The translations under genes and the position numbers were made by a program. A DNA stretch of 64,000 nucleotides, taken from assembly GCA_030015575.1 (NCBI GenBank), contig JASDDO010000016.1, forward strand, positions 458,504,141 to 458,568,140, written 5' to 3'. This stretch comes from Agapanthus africanus (lineage: Eukaryota; Streptophyta; Magnoliopsida; Asparagales; Amaryllidaceae). The notes beneath the pieces were generated by a model that was not told the origin of the DNA, did not search any database, and saw only the letters and a program-made list of their open reading frames with translations. Positions 1-10,348 of this stretch are shown here, piece after piece; within the stretch, counting starts at the first letter, position 1, and every line of letters begins with the position of its first letter.

Positions 1-70
1 GTGATATAATGCAATATTAAGAGTTATTTTCTAATATATCTAATATTAAGAGTTATTTTCTAATATTGCA

Positions 71-1097
71 GACAGCTCAGACCCTGGCGCAAAGTGGTAC
101 ACCGAGCGTGCTGTCCGCATATCTTGCCGTCCACGGCACCTCGACAGATCCCGCCACGGGCGAGCTTCGATATCCCGACGTCGCTACCCAGGAGTATTGC
201 GTAAGTGTTAATATTTATTCAACCCCTATTTGAAATTTTAGTTTTGGAAGGTTCAAATTTAAATGATATACTTATATTTTACTGCTTAATGTGGGTGTAG
301 GAGCGGGTGGTTGAGCAGGCCGAGGCATCGGGGATTGATTTACCGGGCAAAGCGATCTGAGGCTGCTGACCCCAGTCCTGGACGCCGCACACGGAGGGAA
401 CCACGGAGGTTGGGAGAGAAGCCGGGGAATGAGCCCTAGCAGGGCCCATATGAGGTTGGACTCCATCCCGGCGGTTACTTCCTCCGTCTCCAGTGAGCGA
501 CGTGTCCAGCAGGAACTGGAGAGCTTGAAGGCCACCGTTCAGGAGTTGAAGGAGATGCTGGTATGTATACTACTTAATAGTAAAATATCATGTCATATTA
601 TAGATTCAACATATACAATATTAGTACATAGCCTGAGCTTATTTGGTTGTAGACTTAGTTTTGATTAATCATACATACATATCTAATTAAAATAAACCAC
701 GGTTTTCCAAACTAGATATCCAAATGGGGTTTCGAAATAACTTGATAATGATACGAATTCGAATAATACACAGTTCTTACTCGCTTATTACACACGTTAG
801 GTCCAGACGCGACAGAGTACATCGGCCGAGCCTCCACATGCATCTCCTTCGGCTGCGGCTCCGCAAGCCACTACATCGGCTGCGGTTCCGCAGACAGCTC
901 CTATAGCTCCACCGCCCGCTCAGACTCCCGCAGCCGTGGCTCCGCAAGCTACTACCTCGACGGTGGCTGCGTAGACCACATCGCCAGCTCCACAGCCCGC
1001 TCAGACTCCCGCTCGCTCCGCATTGCATAATTTATTGACCGAAGAGCAGGCGTACCAGATTATGGCGTTTATCAAAGGTGGAGCTAGACCGAGGTAG
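71..1097 (+). pseudogene. Decayed CACTA-encoded protein C-terminus
   Basis: Three coding blocks can be read on the plus strand, separated by AT-rich introns: about 71-207 (QTAQTLAQSGTPSVLSAYLA, then a DPATGELRYPDV motif), 301-560 (ERVVEQAEASGIDL, then a coiled-coil-like RRVQQELESLKATVQELKEML) and about 802-1097 (an Ala/Pro/Gln/Thr-rich linker ending EEQAYQIMAFIKGGARPR and a stop). Block 2 has stop codons and needs a frameshift, and block 3 has a stop at the VAA-TTS position (about 972). Introns begin GTAAG and GTATG. The Ala/Pro-rich tail after a short coiled coil resembles the C-terminal part of plant En/Spm-type proteins. The catalytic region is absent, so I cannot tell a transposase from an accessory protein. 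Confidence 0.5.
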
Positions 1098-1375
1098 GGT
1101 AGCTTTTTGATTCTTATATTTTAAACATGTATTTATTTATATGATACATATTGTACTACATTTTGAACGATATTGATATTGGTGGTGTTTGCGTGTTTAT
1201 ATTTATATCATATTTTGCTTTTTGGTTTCTTTTGTATATTATATGCGTGAGATGTGATTATGAATCTGCGATATATGTTCTGTGTGATGATTAATTTTAT
1301 ATTTGATCGATGTATATATTATTGTGCACAGGGCGAGAAAAAAATAGGCAGCCCTTTTTAAAAAAAAACCCTGAT

Positions 1376-1860
1376 AATATGTACCTACGGATTAATCCGT
1401 AGGGCCCAACGTTGCCCCTACGGATTAATCCGTAGGAACAAAATATCAGGATAACTGATATTTTCCCCTGTGATCTCAGTATCAGGGGGTTAAGCTTGCC
1501 CCAACGGATATATCCGTAGGGGCAAACAAATGCCCCTACACTGTGATCCGTAGGGGCAAAATATCAGGAATCCTGATATTTTGCCCCTACGGATGGGTAC
1601 CTACGTATTTATCCATAGGTACACCTAATCTATTTTATAAAACCGTAAATAAAATAAATTTTTTGTCCCTACGGCCGATTCCGTAGGGCATACTGGACCT
1701 ACACAGAACTCCGTAGGGGAAATTTTTTGTCCGTAAGGACAAGTTCAAGGCTTCGACTTGCACCTACGGCGTTTGTACCTACAGGGTATTTTCTTGTCCC
1801 TACGGATATATCCGTAGGGACAGTGGTTTACCCCTACGGATAAATCCGTAGGAGCAACCC
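1376..1860. repeat. CACTA subterminal palindromic repeats
   Basis: About nine copies of a palindromic motif, CCTACGGATNNATCCGTAGG or halves and variants of it, are spread over 485 bp at 30-60 bp spacing. The clearest are near 1382, 1417, 1503, 1540, 1798 and 1835. Intervening sequence is rich in CCCCTA and ATATCAGG. In CACTA elements such arrays are where the element's DNA-binding protein is known to bind. That role here is inferred from position and form only. Confidence 0.75.
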
Positions 1861-1875
1861 TTATTTATAGTAGTG

Positions 1876-3121
1876 AATCCAAGTTTCGCCGAACGAAGAA
1901 CCATGACAAAAGCTTCTAGCTTTCATCACCCGCGCCCTCGAACATCCCTGCAAAAAGGATCGTTCGCTTGGGATAACCCAGAGTTAAAAAGGAATATCCG
2001 CTCTCATCGAAAATCCCCGCAAGAGAATTTTTCGCCTCGGAAATCCCCTCAAAAGGAATTTTCCACTACATATGATACCCGCACGGAAGAGTTGCCCACA
2101 GCGGACAACTCCCAAGACATGCCCGCACCGAACTTCTCCCAAGAGATGCCAGCTCGCAGACATCTCCAGCGGACAATGGAATTATTTTTATTTCGTGGCG
2201 CTGCCTCAAGCCCCGCAAGGGTACTGCTAACCCCTTTGACCCAGGTTTGCAGGACCCCTGTAAATTCTGTGAGGCCCCCGATATTCCCAAAGCATCCTCA
2301 AAATTGTTTTTTCAAACACAACTCCACACACATATACACATCTTCACATTGAATTTGCATGATCCGTATGACATGTTAATCGGACGTTCACTTATGTCAA
2401 AACGAGAGCTAATTAATGACAGTTTTATCCGCAGCAGCCGGAGATTAGAATCTCCAAAATCAATAAACCCTGCCTGGCATCGAGCTCTGTATACACCTGA
2501 CAAGTAAGCGCATTCATCCCAACAAGATGATGAAAATTACTTTAAAATCAAAACACATGTAAATTGTTGTATACATCCATTAGGTAATGGACATCAAGAT
2601 AAACGGTGCTGATTATCCAAAAACAGAAGGTTGATATCGATTAATAAAGACATTTTCGGATTATTCTGGGGAGCATTTTTCTCTTATTTTTATAGAGTGA
2701 GCTTACAACTTTTTCTTAGCTTGATATCATCCATTATAAAGATATAATAGTAAATGATTCCATTTTTGGCTATTTGACCATTTGACAAAATTGGAAGAGT
2801 TGAAGGAATTTCCCTTCTATAACACATGTCCTCTATATTTAATTTTATAGAAGCATATAAACTTCTCGACATCCAGTCCATATATAACCCCGCTTATAAT
2901 TTGGGATTTTTCTTTTTTAATTTATATGGAAAATGGACGATAAAAGGTTCAAATTTGATGTCTAAGAAAAGATTACTATACACTAAAATATCATAAAACA
3001 TACACAAATGCGAGATGCAAAGCCTCAAAAAGGAAAAAGAAAAAGAACAAAAAAGAAAGAGAATTAAATTTGACTGTATGATGGAAACCGCAACTTAAAT
3101 CGATCGAAACCGCAACTTCAC
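1876..3121. other. Unassigned flank between CACTA and copia elements
   Basis: No convincing gene. An open stretch at 1882-2352 has low-complexity internal repeats (KSPQENFS and KSPQKEFS; NSQDMPAP and FSQEMPAR) and looks like repeat-derived sequence rather than a host protein. From about 2500 the sequence is AT-rich and featureless. The last five bases, TTCAC (3117-3121), are the left target duplication of the copia element. Before that insertion this flank was joined directly to the WRKY downstream region starting at 7837. Confidence 0.5.
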
Positions 3122-3432
3122 TGTTAGAAATTAAACTTGTTTTCGGTTACAAAGAATTGAAGAGACATCGGTTATAAAAGGAAGGGATACCAATTCATGA
3201 ATAGGTTTAATGAAAGGATATGTAACGGTTATTGTAATCAATTGGTATTATGAAGAGTCATAATGAAGGGGCATGTAAACTCCTATATAAGGAGATGTTT
3301 TGTAAAGTTTTTAAAGAGCAAGGAAAATATAAGAATAGTTTATTGATACTTTCTCCATTCTCTATCCATTCTCTCCTCCAAACACATTCGGCTACATCGT
3401 AGACCGAACATAAAGTTGTGAAGATCCTAACA
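3122..3432 (+). repeat. Copia 5' LTR (311 bp)
   Basis: It begins TGTTAGAAATTAAAC and ends GATCCTAACA. It carries CTATATAAGG at about 3283-3292, a good TATA box, so transcription should start in the last third of the LTR. Compared with the 3' LTR it has 11 extra bases in a CCATTCTCTATCCATTCTCT duplication near 3355, which looks like replication slippage. Confidence 0.95.
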
Positions 3433-3435
3433 AAG

Positions 3436-3447
3436 TGGTAACAGAGC
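3436..3447 (+). other. Primer binding site (initiator tRNA-Met type)
   Basis: TGGTAACAGAGC lies 3 nt after the 5' LTR. It differs at one base from TGGTATCAGAGC, the usual plant sequence complementary to the 3' end of initiator tRNA-Met, which primes minus-strand DNA synthesis. Confidence 0.85.
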
Positions 3448-3461
3448 AAGGTTCGAAGAAA

Positions 3462-6400
3462 ATGTCGAAGACAACACTCTCGTACAACGTCCCACGCCTC
3501 ACCAAAGATAACTATGAAAATTGGAGCATCAAAATGAAGACTGTTTTGGGAGCAGTAGGCGCTTGGGATGTGGTGGTCCGAGGCTATGATCGGCCTCAAG
3601 ATGAAGCTGCACTGACGGCAGCTCAGAGAACGACCCACGAAAAATTATTCGAGAAAGATTGTACCGCAAGATACTTTATCGAGCAAGGTGTCGATGATTC
3701 GACTTTCGAGAAGATTTCGGCTGCCACTAATGCAAAGCAACAGTGGGAGATACTTGAGAAAACCTTCCAAGGAGTCGAGAAGGTTAAAAAGGTACGCTTA
3801 CAATCACTAAGGAGGGAGTTTGAATTGTTAAAAATGGAGGAGAATGAATCGGTGACTGACTATAATGCCCGAGTGCTTACGGTGGTCAACCAAATGAAGA
3901 GGAACGGAGAAAAAATGGAGGATGTAAGGGTGATAGAGAAAATTCTTCGGTCACTACCACCGAAGTTTGACTTCATTGTGTGTTCAATTGAAGAGTCAAA
4001 GAATCTTGAAGAAATGACGATAGATGAGTTGATGGGTTCACTAAAAGCCCACGAAGAACGGTTCGTGAAAAAGCAAGAACCGATTGAAAAATTACTACAA
4101 ACACAAGTTAATTTGAAAGGTGATTCGGTTGAAAATGGTCAAAATGACCGAAATCGAGGAAATACACGCGGCCGAGGAAGAGGCCGTGGTCGAGGTCAAT
4201 TCGGTCGAGGACAAGGTGGTCGAGGAGGTCAAAACAATGACGATAGAAGCCAAAGCCAAAATTTCGGCCGAGGTCGAGGCCGAGGACGATCGACTGGTGG
4301 AAGAGGGAGACCGAATGTTCAATGCTATAATTGCAAGAAATTCGGTCACTACGCAGCAGACTGTTGGGGAAAAACAGTCGAGGAAAAATCAAACTTTGTG
4401 GAGAAAGAAGATTACAATGACGATGTACTTCTGCTGGCTTTTAAAGGTGACGAAGAAAGTGCCGACACTTGGTATCTCGATACTGGTGCAAGTAATCATA
4501 TGTGTGGCAAGCGAAACATGTTCGTAGACTTGGACGAATCGGTGAGTGGCCAAGTCACATTCGGTGACTGTTCGAAGGTACCAGTAAAAGGCAAAGGTAA
4601 AATTTTAATTCGACTGAAAGATGGATCACAAAAATATATCGAAAATGTGTATTATGTGCCGAATATGAAAAACAACATCTTGAGTTTGGGACAACTCTTA
4701 GAAAAGAATTTCGATATTCATTTAAAGGATCGAACTCTTTTCTTAAGAGATAACCGAATGAAGTTGATAGCAAAAGTCCAGATGACGAAGAATCGGCTAT
4801 TTCTATTGGATATCAAATATGGTGAAGCAAAGTGTCTAAAATCATCGGTGAAAGATTCGGCTCGGTTATGGCATATGAGGTATGGACATCTCAATTTCGG
4901 CGGACTAAACTTGTTGGCGAGGAAGAACATGGTCAAAGGTTTGCCGATTATGAATGAACCGAAAGAGTTATGTGAAGGGTGTTTACTTGGTAAACATCAC
5001 CGAGCAAGTTTTCCAAAAGAAGCCGAGTTTAAAGCCAAGGAGCCATTACAACTTGTCCACACCGATGTATGTGGACCAATTACTCCAAATTCATTTGGTG
5101 GAAAAAGGTACATTCTAACATTTATTGATGATTTCACAAGGAAAACATGGGTATATTTTCTAAAAAATAAATCGGAAGTTTTTGAAAATTTTAAAAGATT
5201 CAAAATGAATGTGGAAAAAGAAAGTGGGTTTTATTTGAAATCGGTCAGGTCAGACCGAGGTGGAGAATTCACTTCAAATGAGTTTGAAAATTTTTGCAAA
5301 GAAAATGGGATTCGGCATTTCTTAACGGCCTCCTATTCACCACAACAAAATGGAGTGGCCGAACGAAAAAATAGAACCATATTAGACATAGTGAGATGTA
5401 TGTTGAGTAGTAAAAATATGCCGAAGGAATTTTGGGCAGAAGCGGTTGCATGTGCTGTGTACATTCTAAACCGATGCCCAACCCAGAGTCTACAAAATGT
5501 AACACCGCAGGAGATGTGGCATGGTTATAAGCCGAATGTAAGTCACTTAAAAATTTTCGGGAGCATAGCATATGCTCATGTCCCCGAACAAAAGAGAGTA
5601 AAACTTGATGACCGAAGTTCTCGGTTGATTTTTATCGGTTATGATCTAAGAACCAAAGGCTACAAGCTGTTTGATCCAGTCAATAAGAAGGTCATTGTTA
5701 GCCGAGATGTCGAATTTGATGAAGAAAGCTCATGGAGTTGGAGCGATGAAGCCGAAAGCAGCAGACCGAATGAAGTACTCGGTCAAGAAGAAAAGAAAAG
5801 AAATGAAGTCGAAGTTGATGTTCCATCGCCTGCAACAACACCTCGGTTCAATTCGCCTCAAGTCGGTTCTCCACAAACCGAAGAGTCATCAAGTTCAACT
5901 CCATCAAGAAATCCAAGGACGAGGACTATGACCGAGTTATATGAGGTAACCGAAATGCAAAATAATCTAACATTATTTTGTTTGTTTGCCGAATGCGAGC
6001 CAATGAATTTTGAAGAAGCGGTCAAAGACCGAAGATGGAAAGAAGCAATGGACGAAGAAATCAGTGCTATTGAGAGAAATGGAACTTGGGAGATCACCGA
6101 ACTTCCCAAAGGCAAGAAACCCATAGGAGTGAAATGGGTGTACAAGGAGAAAAAGAATGCTAAGGGAGAAATCGAGCGATACAAGGCAAGGTTAGTGGTC
6201 AAAGGCTACAAACAACAAGCTGGCATTGATTATGATGAAGTTTTCTCACCAGTAGCGCGACTTGAGACAATTCGACTGATCATTGCTATGGCGGCTCAAT
6301 TCAGTTGGAAGATATATCAATTGGATGTTAAATCGGCATTCCTCAATGGATATCTTGAAGAAGAAGTCTACATCGAGCAACCACTCGGTTATGAGAAGAA

Positions 6401-7529
6401 AGGACATGAGTCGAAAGTACTGAAGCTAAAAAAGGCTTTATATGGCCTGAAGCAGGCACCGAGAGCATGGAATAGTCGAATCGACATATACTTCCAAGCA
6501 CACGGTTTCATGAAGTGTCCTTATGAGCATGCATTATATATAAAGAAGTCCGAAAAAGGTGATATTTTTATAGTATGTTTATATGTGGATGATCTCATCT
6601 TCACAGGAAACAATCCACGTATGTTCGATGACTTCAAAAGCTCGATGGTTAAAGAATTTGAAATGACCGACATCGGTCAGATGACATATTATTTGGGAAT
6701 AGAGGTAAAGCAAAGACCGAATGGGATTTTCTTATCCCAAGAAGGATATGCTCGGTCGATTTTGAGAAAGTTCAATATGGAGCAAAGCAATTCGGTCAAT
6801 ACCCCAGTAGACTGCGGAACAAAATTATCAAAGTTCGATGAAGGGAGCAATGTGGACTCGACGCATTTTAAAAGCTTGGTAGGCAGTCTTCGGTATCTTA
6901 CATGCACAAGACCGGATATTCTATATGGAGTCGGCTTGATCAGCCGATACATGGAAGAACCGAAATTGACACATTTATCAGCGGCGAAAAGGATATTGAG
7001 ATATATCAAAGGTACACCAAATTTCGGTTTGTTCTATTCGAAATCTAACAATTTTGAATTATATGCATATACCGATAGCGATTGGGGAGGAGATATAGAT
7101 GACCGGAAAAGTACGACAGGGTACATTTTCTTCATCGGTGAATCAGCATTTACTTGGTGTTCCAAGAAGCAACCGATAGTGACACTATCAACTTGTGAAG
7201 CCGAATACGTTGCTATATCGGCTGGAGTTTGCCATGCTATATGGCTAAGAAATCTGCTGAAAGATCTAAAGGTTGAACAGGAAGGACCTACGAAGATGTA
7301 TGTGGACAACCAATCTGCTATAGCACTGGCGAAGAATCCAGTGTTTCATGAACGAAGCAAGCATATTGATACTCGGTATCACTCTATCAGAGAACATGTG
7401 AGGAAGAAAGAGGTCGAACTCGTTCATATCAAATCACAAGATCAACTGGCCGACATTTTTACAAAGCCCCTAAAATTTGAAGTGTTCGCAAAATTGCGAG
7501 GAAAGATCGGCATGGTAAAACAAGTTTAA
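3462..7529 (+). CDS. Copia gag-pol polyprotein, 1355 aa, intact
   Basis: The first ATG after the primer site is at 3462 (MSKTTLSYNVPRL); the frame is open further upstream but without an ATG. Order: a UBN2-type gag (about residues 15-215), an RGRGRG-rich basic stretch, then a zinc knuckle C288-X2-C291-X4-H296-X4-C301 that binds RNA. The aspartic protease has D340-T-G-A-S. Integrase has an HHCC finger beginning at H471 and a DD35E triad D535, D598, E634. Reverse transcriptase has YVDD at 1041-1044. RNase H has D1205, E1246 and D1282. Every catalytic residue I looked for is present, and length is normal for plant copia elements. The products would form virus-like particles, copy the RNA and integrate the cDNA. 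Gag and pol share one frame with no frameshift, so the Gag:Pol ratio must be set some other way. Confidence 0.96.
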   Translation: MSKTTLSYNVPRLTKDNYENWSIKMKTVLGAVGAWDVVVRGYDRPQDEAALTAAQRTTHEKLFEKDCTARYFIEQGVDDSTFEKISAATNAKQQWEILEKTFQGVEKVKKVRLQSLRREFELLKMEENESVTDYNARVLTVVNQMKRNGEKMEDVRVIEKILRSLPPKFDFIVCSIEESKNLEEMTIDELMGSLKAHEERFVKKQEPIEKLLQTQVNLKGDSVENGQNDRNRGNTRGRGRGRGRGQFGRGQGGRGGQNNDDRSQSQNFGRGRGRGRSTGGRGRPNVQCYNCKKFGHYAADCWGKTVEEKSNFVEKEDYNDDVLLLAFKGDEESADTWYLDTGASNHMCGKRNMFVDLDESVSGQVTFGDCSKVPVKGKGKILIRLKDGSQKYIENVYYVPNMKNNILSLGQLLEKNFDIHLKDRTLFLRDNRMKLIAKVQMTKNRLFLLDIKYGEAKCLKSSVKDSARLWHMRYGHLNFGGLNLLARKNMVKGLPIMNEPKELCEGCLLGKHHRASFPKEAEFKAKEPLQLVHTDVCGPITPNSFGGKRYILTFIDDFTRKTWVYFLKNKSEVFENFKRFKMNVEKESGFYLKSVRSDRGGEFTSNEFENFCKENGIRHFLTASYSPQQNGVAERKNRTILDIVRCMLSSKNMPKEFWAEAVACAVYILNRCPTQSLQNVTPQEMWHGYKPNVSHLKIFGSIAYAHVPEQKRVKLDDRSSRLIFIGYDLRTKGYKLFDPVNKKVIVSRDVEFDEESSWSWSDEAESSRPNEVLGQEEKKRNEVEVDVPSPATTPRFNSPQVGSPQTEESSSSTPSRNPRTRTMTELYEVTEMQNNLTLFCLFAECEPMNFEEAVKDRRWKEAMDEEISAIERNGTWEITELPKGKKPIGVKWVYKEKKNAKGEIERYKARLVVKGYKQQAGIDYDEVFSPVARLETIRLIIAMAAQFSWKIYQLDVKSAFLNGYLEEEVYIEQPLGYEKKGHESKVLKLKKALYGLKQAPRAWNSRIDIYFQAHGFMKCPYEHALYIKKSEKGDIFIVCLYVDDLIFTGNNPRMFDDFKSSMVKEFEMTDIGQMTYYLGIEVKQRPNGIFLSQEGYARSILRKFNMEQSNSVNTPVDCGTKLSKFDEGSNVDSTHFKSLVGSLRYLTCTRPDILYGVGLISRYMEEPKLTHLSAAKRILRYIKGTPNFGLFYSKSNNFELYAYTDSDWGGDIDDRKSTTGYIFFIGESAFTWCSKKQPIVTLSTCEAEYVAISAGVCHAIWLRNLLKDLKVEQEGPTKMYVDNQSAIALAKNPVFHERSKHIDTRYHSIREHVRKKEVELVHIKSQDQLADIFTKPLKFEVFAKLRGKIGMVKQV

Positions 7530-7536
7530 AGGAGCA
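7528..7536 (+). other. Polypurine tract of copia element
   Basis: AAAGGAGCA immediately precedes the 3' LTR and overlaps the polyprotein stop codon by two bases. This is the position of the RNase H-resistant primer for plus-strand synthesis. It is short, but its placement is right. Confidence 0.65.
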
Positions 7537-7836
7537 TGTTAGAAATTAAACTTGTTTTCGGTTACAAAGAATTGAAGAGACATCGGTTATAAAAGGAAGG
7601 GATACCAATTCATGAATAGGTTTAATGAAAGGATATGTAACGGTTATTGTAATCAATTGGTATTATGAAGAGTCATAATGAAGGGGCATGTAAACTCCTA
7701 TATAAGGAGATGTTTTGTAAAGTTTTTAAAGAGCAAGGAAAATATAAGAATAGTTTATTGATACTTTCTCCATTCTCTCCTCCAAACACATTCGGCTACA
7801 TCGTAGACCGAACATAAAGTTGTGAAGATCCTAACA
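7537..7836 (+). repeat. Copia 3' LTR (300 bp)
   Basis: Read against the 5' LTR, I find no base substitution, only the missing 11 bp. It is followed by the TTCAC duplication and then by the WRKY gene's 3' flank. Its TATA box (about 7698-7707) faces the 3' end of the WRKY gene, so read-out transcription from this LTR would run antisense through the WRKY coding sequence. Confidence 0.95.
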
Positions 7837-7947
7837 TTCACATGATAATCTAAATTTGTTTGTGCGGAAAAGAATAATATGTATATATCAAAGCCAATTG
7901 ATTGGCTAGAAAAATAATTGTTCTCCCTTAATTACTTGAAAATGTCC

Positions 7948-9909
7948 TCATGAAGAATTTGGAGAATGAACTGTGCTCCAAATATTTGGAGACATCAAAG
8001 GCATTTGCCCTCTCCCAAATGAAGCCCAATTTGATGCATCAACTTGATGATGGTTTACAAAACTGCAACAAACAATCCCAGGACTCGGGTGATTATGAAC
8101 TCCTTCATATGTTGTGATCACGTAATTACAATCCTCGCGGTCTCTTTCGACTCTTTTCTTCACGCCGCAGCCTTCGTTTGAGCATCGATAGTAATTCCTG
8201 CAGTTATATGTAAATACTACGTCAAACTTTCCCATCATTTCAAAGTAATAATTTTGTCACTCTACCAAAACTATGAAACCAAAACGTTTTGGTTTTGGTC
8301 GAACATCCTGAAACCATTCTACTCCTAATTAAGCATTAAACATTTTTCATATTATTTTGGTATGAAAAGCACTTGAGTGTGTACAAGGAATTTAGCTGTA
8401 ACAAATAACTAGATAGAAACTATTAAAATAAAATGAAGCATTTCGGTTAAATAAAAATTTAAGGCAATGTGTACGAAGTGAAGTAGAGCCTAGAAATTTT
8501 GATAAGAAGTTCACCGGTTCAATACATACAACCAAAAAAACAGGGAAAAAAAGAAAGAAAGAAAAGAAACTAGAAGTTTAAGTTTGAGATATTATTTTTA
8601 GCTATTTTACTCGTTATGAAGAAGAAGACACTTCTGCAACTTAATTAACCTAATTAGTATTTTGCACATGTGATGCACATATTTCATAATGAGAACCGTC
8701 TTTAATTTTCAGGATAACACATGGCAAGAAAAATACTCACAATTTATTGAAAATAACTAAAAACAAACCATAATTAACTTTTCAACTTCCCAAATCTTGT
8801 AAAATTATAAATTAATTAATAACAAATTAGTAACGAAATTCATGTATATTTAAATAACAAAATTTCTATATATTTAATATTTGTTTATGAGAATAATTAT
8901 GGCACTGCCACGCTTAGGGCATCGGTCCCTAGGAACGTGATTCAGGGCCGCCGGGTGGGTGGTCCCCGTCTGTCCCACATCCGGCCCTAAGTCACGTTCT
9001 CAGCGAACAGTTCGCTAAGAGCGTAAGTGCTTGTGGCCCCATTTAGCTCTTCGTTTTTTCAGTTGATTAAATCATCGTGCATCATATGTATCAAAATGCT
9101 AGTTTGTAATCAATATAGTACCTTGGATTAGGACTGTTTTTGACGGATTTCTTGCCATATTTCCTCCACTTGAATCCATCATCTAAAATCTCCACCTCAG
9201 ACTTGGTTCTGAATCCAATCCTATGCCCAGCGTCCATCCTTATCCTCTTCACTTGGTCTCTCTCGCATTCCCTATTTAATTTAAATATGCATCAAAATCA
9301 GTACACACACACATACTTATTTCGAATCAAAGAAAGAACTCTAAACTTTTTCATAAGAAACTTTCCATAATTTCAAAGATGGCCATAATCATATGCTAGC
9401 CATGCGTGGTGGTGCAAGAGGCACCAAGTTCTAAAAATGTCTTGAATTCAAACATTAAAAATCTTAGTTCAAATAATATTCGCTGTTTTCTTAGGAACAA
9501 GTTTTGATTCCGTCAGCAGAAGCTTTTCGATGATTTGGAAAAATTCTTCCATATACCGGATGCATATATATATATGACGGCACAAACATGAATACATATA
9601 TGATACACATATGGTTTAGTTGATCTGATCAAGAAGCAATCCTGACGGATCTAACTAATATCTATACATAAAATAACAAAACTATTGACATGATCATCCC
9701 GCTTACCCGAAACTAGCAGTCAACCCTTCCGAACCAGAGTCGACGTTCCCGGCCACAGGTGGCGAGAAATCGCTGAAGCCGCCCTGGTGGTCGAACTCCG
9801 TGAAACTCCAAGGTCGGAACCCGGAAGCATCGGGCTGCAAGAAATTAGGGGTGAAGCCCTTCGAATTGTTGGAGGTACTGTGAGTGAACTCAAAGAGATC
9901 AGCAGCCAT
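7948..9909 (-). CDS. WRKY transcription factor, WRKYGKK type (WRKY50/51-like), 200 aa
   Basis: Minus-strand gene with three coding exons: 9909-9707 (203 nt), 9271-9122 (150 nt) and 8197-7948 (250 nt), together exactly 201 codons including TGA. Introns are GT..AG (GTAAGC donor after exon 1; GTACTA donor after exon 2, splitting an Arg codon inside the WRKY domain, the usual position). Exon 1 begins MAADLFEFTHSTSNN. Exon 2 carries DDGFKWRKYGKKSVKN. Exon 3 completes the zinc finger C-X4-C-X23-H-X-H. The heptapeptide WRKYGKK, rather than WRKYGQK, is characteristic of the WRKY50/51/59 branch of group IIc; in Arabidopsis WRKY50 and WRKY51 act in salicylate/jasmonate defence signalling in the nucleus. 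No defect is visible. The copia insertion 112 bp past the stop may alter the 3' UTR or polyadenylation. The family is certain; orthology is inferred. Confidence 0.95.
8901..9046. repeat. GC-rich foldback hairpin in WRKY intron 2
   Basis: A GC-rich island sits in an otherwise very AT-rich intron. Arms 8933-8950 (GAACGTGATTCAGGGCCG) and 8982-8999 (CGGCCCTAAGTCACGTTC) pair almost fully, and the loop continues the stem through CCGGGTGGG and CCCACATCCGG. A separate perfect palindrome AGCGAACAGTTCGCT follows at 9003-9017. It may be a short foldback (MITE-like) insertion or an RNA hairpin in the pre-mRNA. I see no clear terminal inverted repeats or target duplication. Confidence 0.6.
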
Positions 9910-9961
9910 GATTATATAATGTGCTAGCCACCTCCGAATTTAGTGTTAGACATCAACATGG

Positions 9962-9972
9962 CTATTTATATA
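9962..9972 (-). promoter_or_regulatory. TATA box of the WRKY gene
   Basis: TATATAAATAG on the minus strand lies 53 bp upstream of the WRKY start codon, which predicts a short leader of roughly 25 nt. No competing ATG lies between. Confidence 0.75.
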
Positions 9973-10123
9973 CATCGTACGTAAGTTGTGTTGGTTGCTT
10001 AATCGAACTGTTGATTGATTAATTAATGTAAGGCAAGATAATTCTTGATTATGAAGGTGGCGGGAAAGTTCCAGAATGAAACACCTGTCAGAGTTTGGAT
10101 GATGTCAGAGTTGAGAATCTCGC

Positions 10124-10144
10124 TGACGACGTTTGCAATTGACT
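10124..10144. promoter_or_regulatory. TGACG and W-box motifs in WRKY promoter
   Basis: TGACG (10124-10128), the core of TGA-factor sites, and TTGACT (10139-10144), a W-box to which WRKY proteins bind, lie 11 bp apart about 220 bp upstream of the WRKY start. Together they would fit salicylate-responsive or auto-regulated control. Both motifs are short and could occur by chance. Confidence 0.4.
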
Positions 10145-10348
10145 GACCGCAAACAACAGTATAATTAATTAGCTGTAAAGTCTTGGTACGTAGCTTGTGA
10201 TGATAATGGAAGTTTTGCATGCTAGCTTGGATGTTGGCCTTTATTTAGGCCATGTTCAGTAACTAGAAGCACATGTGAACAAGTTTGGTGAATGGAAATA
10301 GACAGTGAAAGTGAGAAGCTGTTTGTTTTCGTGGGTGGGTTTTTTTTT

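Larger units (their letters stand above)
1..1875 (+). mobile_element. 3' portion of a CACTA (En/Spm) DNA transposon
   Basis: The right end is defined by TAGTG at 1871-1875, the reverse complement of the CACTA terminus, preceded by about 480 bp of palindromic subterminal repeats typical of this superfamily. The putative 3-bp target duplication would be AAT (1876-1878). Its partner lies outside the window, so it cannot be confirmed. The left part holds a broken fragment of an element-encoded protein (71-1097). The stretch 1098-1374 is AT-rich 3' untranslated sequence in which I see nothing else. The 5' end of the element lies before base 1. The class call rests on the terminus plus the subterminal repeats; the protein fragment alone would not settle it. 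Confidence 0.72.
3122..7836 (+). mobile_element. Complete Ty1/copia LTR retrotransposon
   Basis: The element is 4715 bp, bounded by TGTTA..TAACA and flanked by a perfect 5-bp target duplication TTCAC (3117-3121 and 7837-7841). It has two LTRs, a primer binding site, one uninterrupted gag-pol frame in copia order (gag, protease, integrase, RT, RNase H) and a short purine tract before the 3' LTR. The LTRs are identical by eye except for an 11-bp indel, and no stop or frameshift interrupts the polyprotein. Insertion is therefore recent, and the copy may still be mobile. It lies in the 3' flank of the WRKY gene in the opposite orientation. Lineage within copia is not assigned. Confidence 0.97.

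Noticed and set aside
1873-2352. 159-codon open frame after the CACTA terminus
   Set aside because: Low-complexity, with internal near-repeats, no recognisable domain, and its first codons overlap the transposon end. Treated as non-coding flank.
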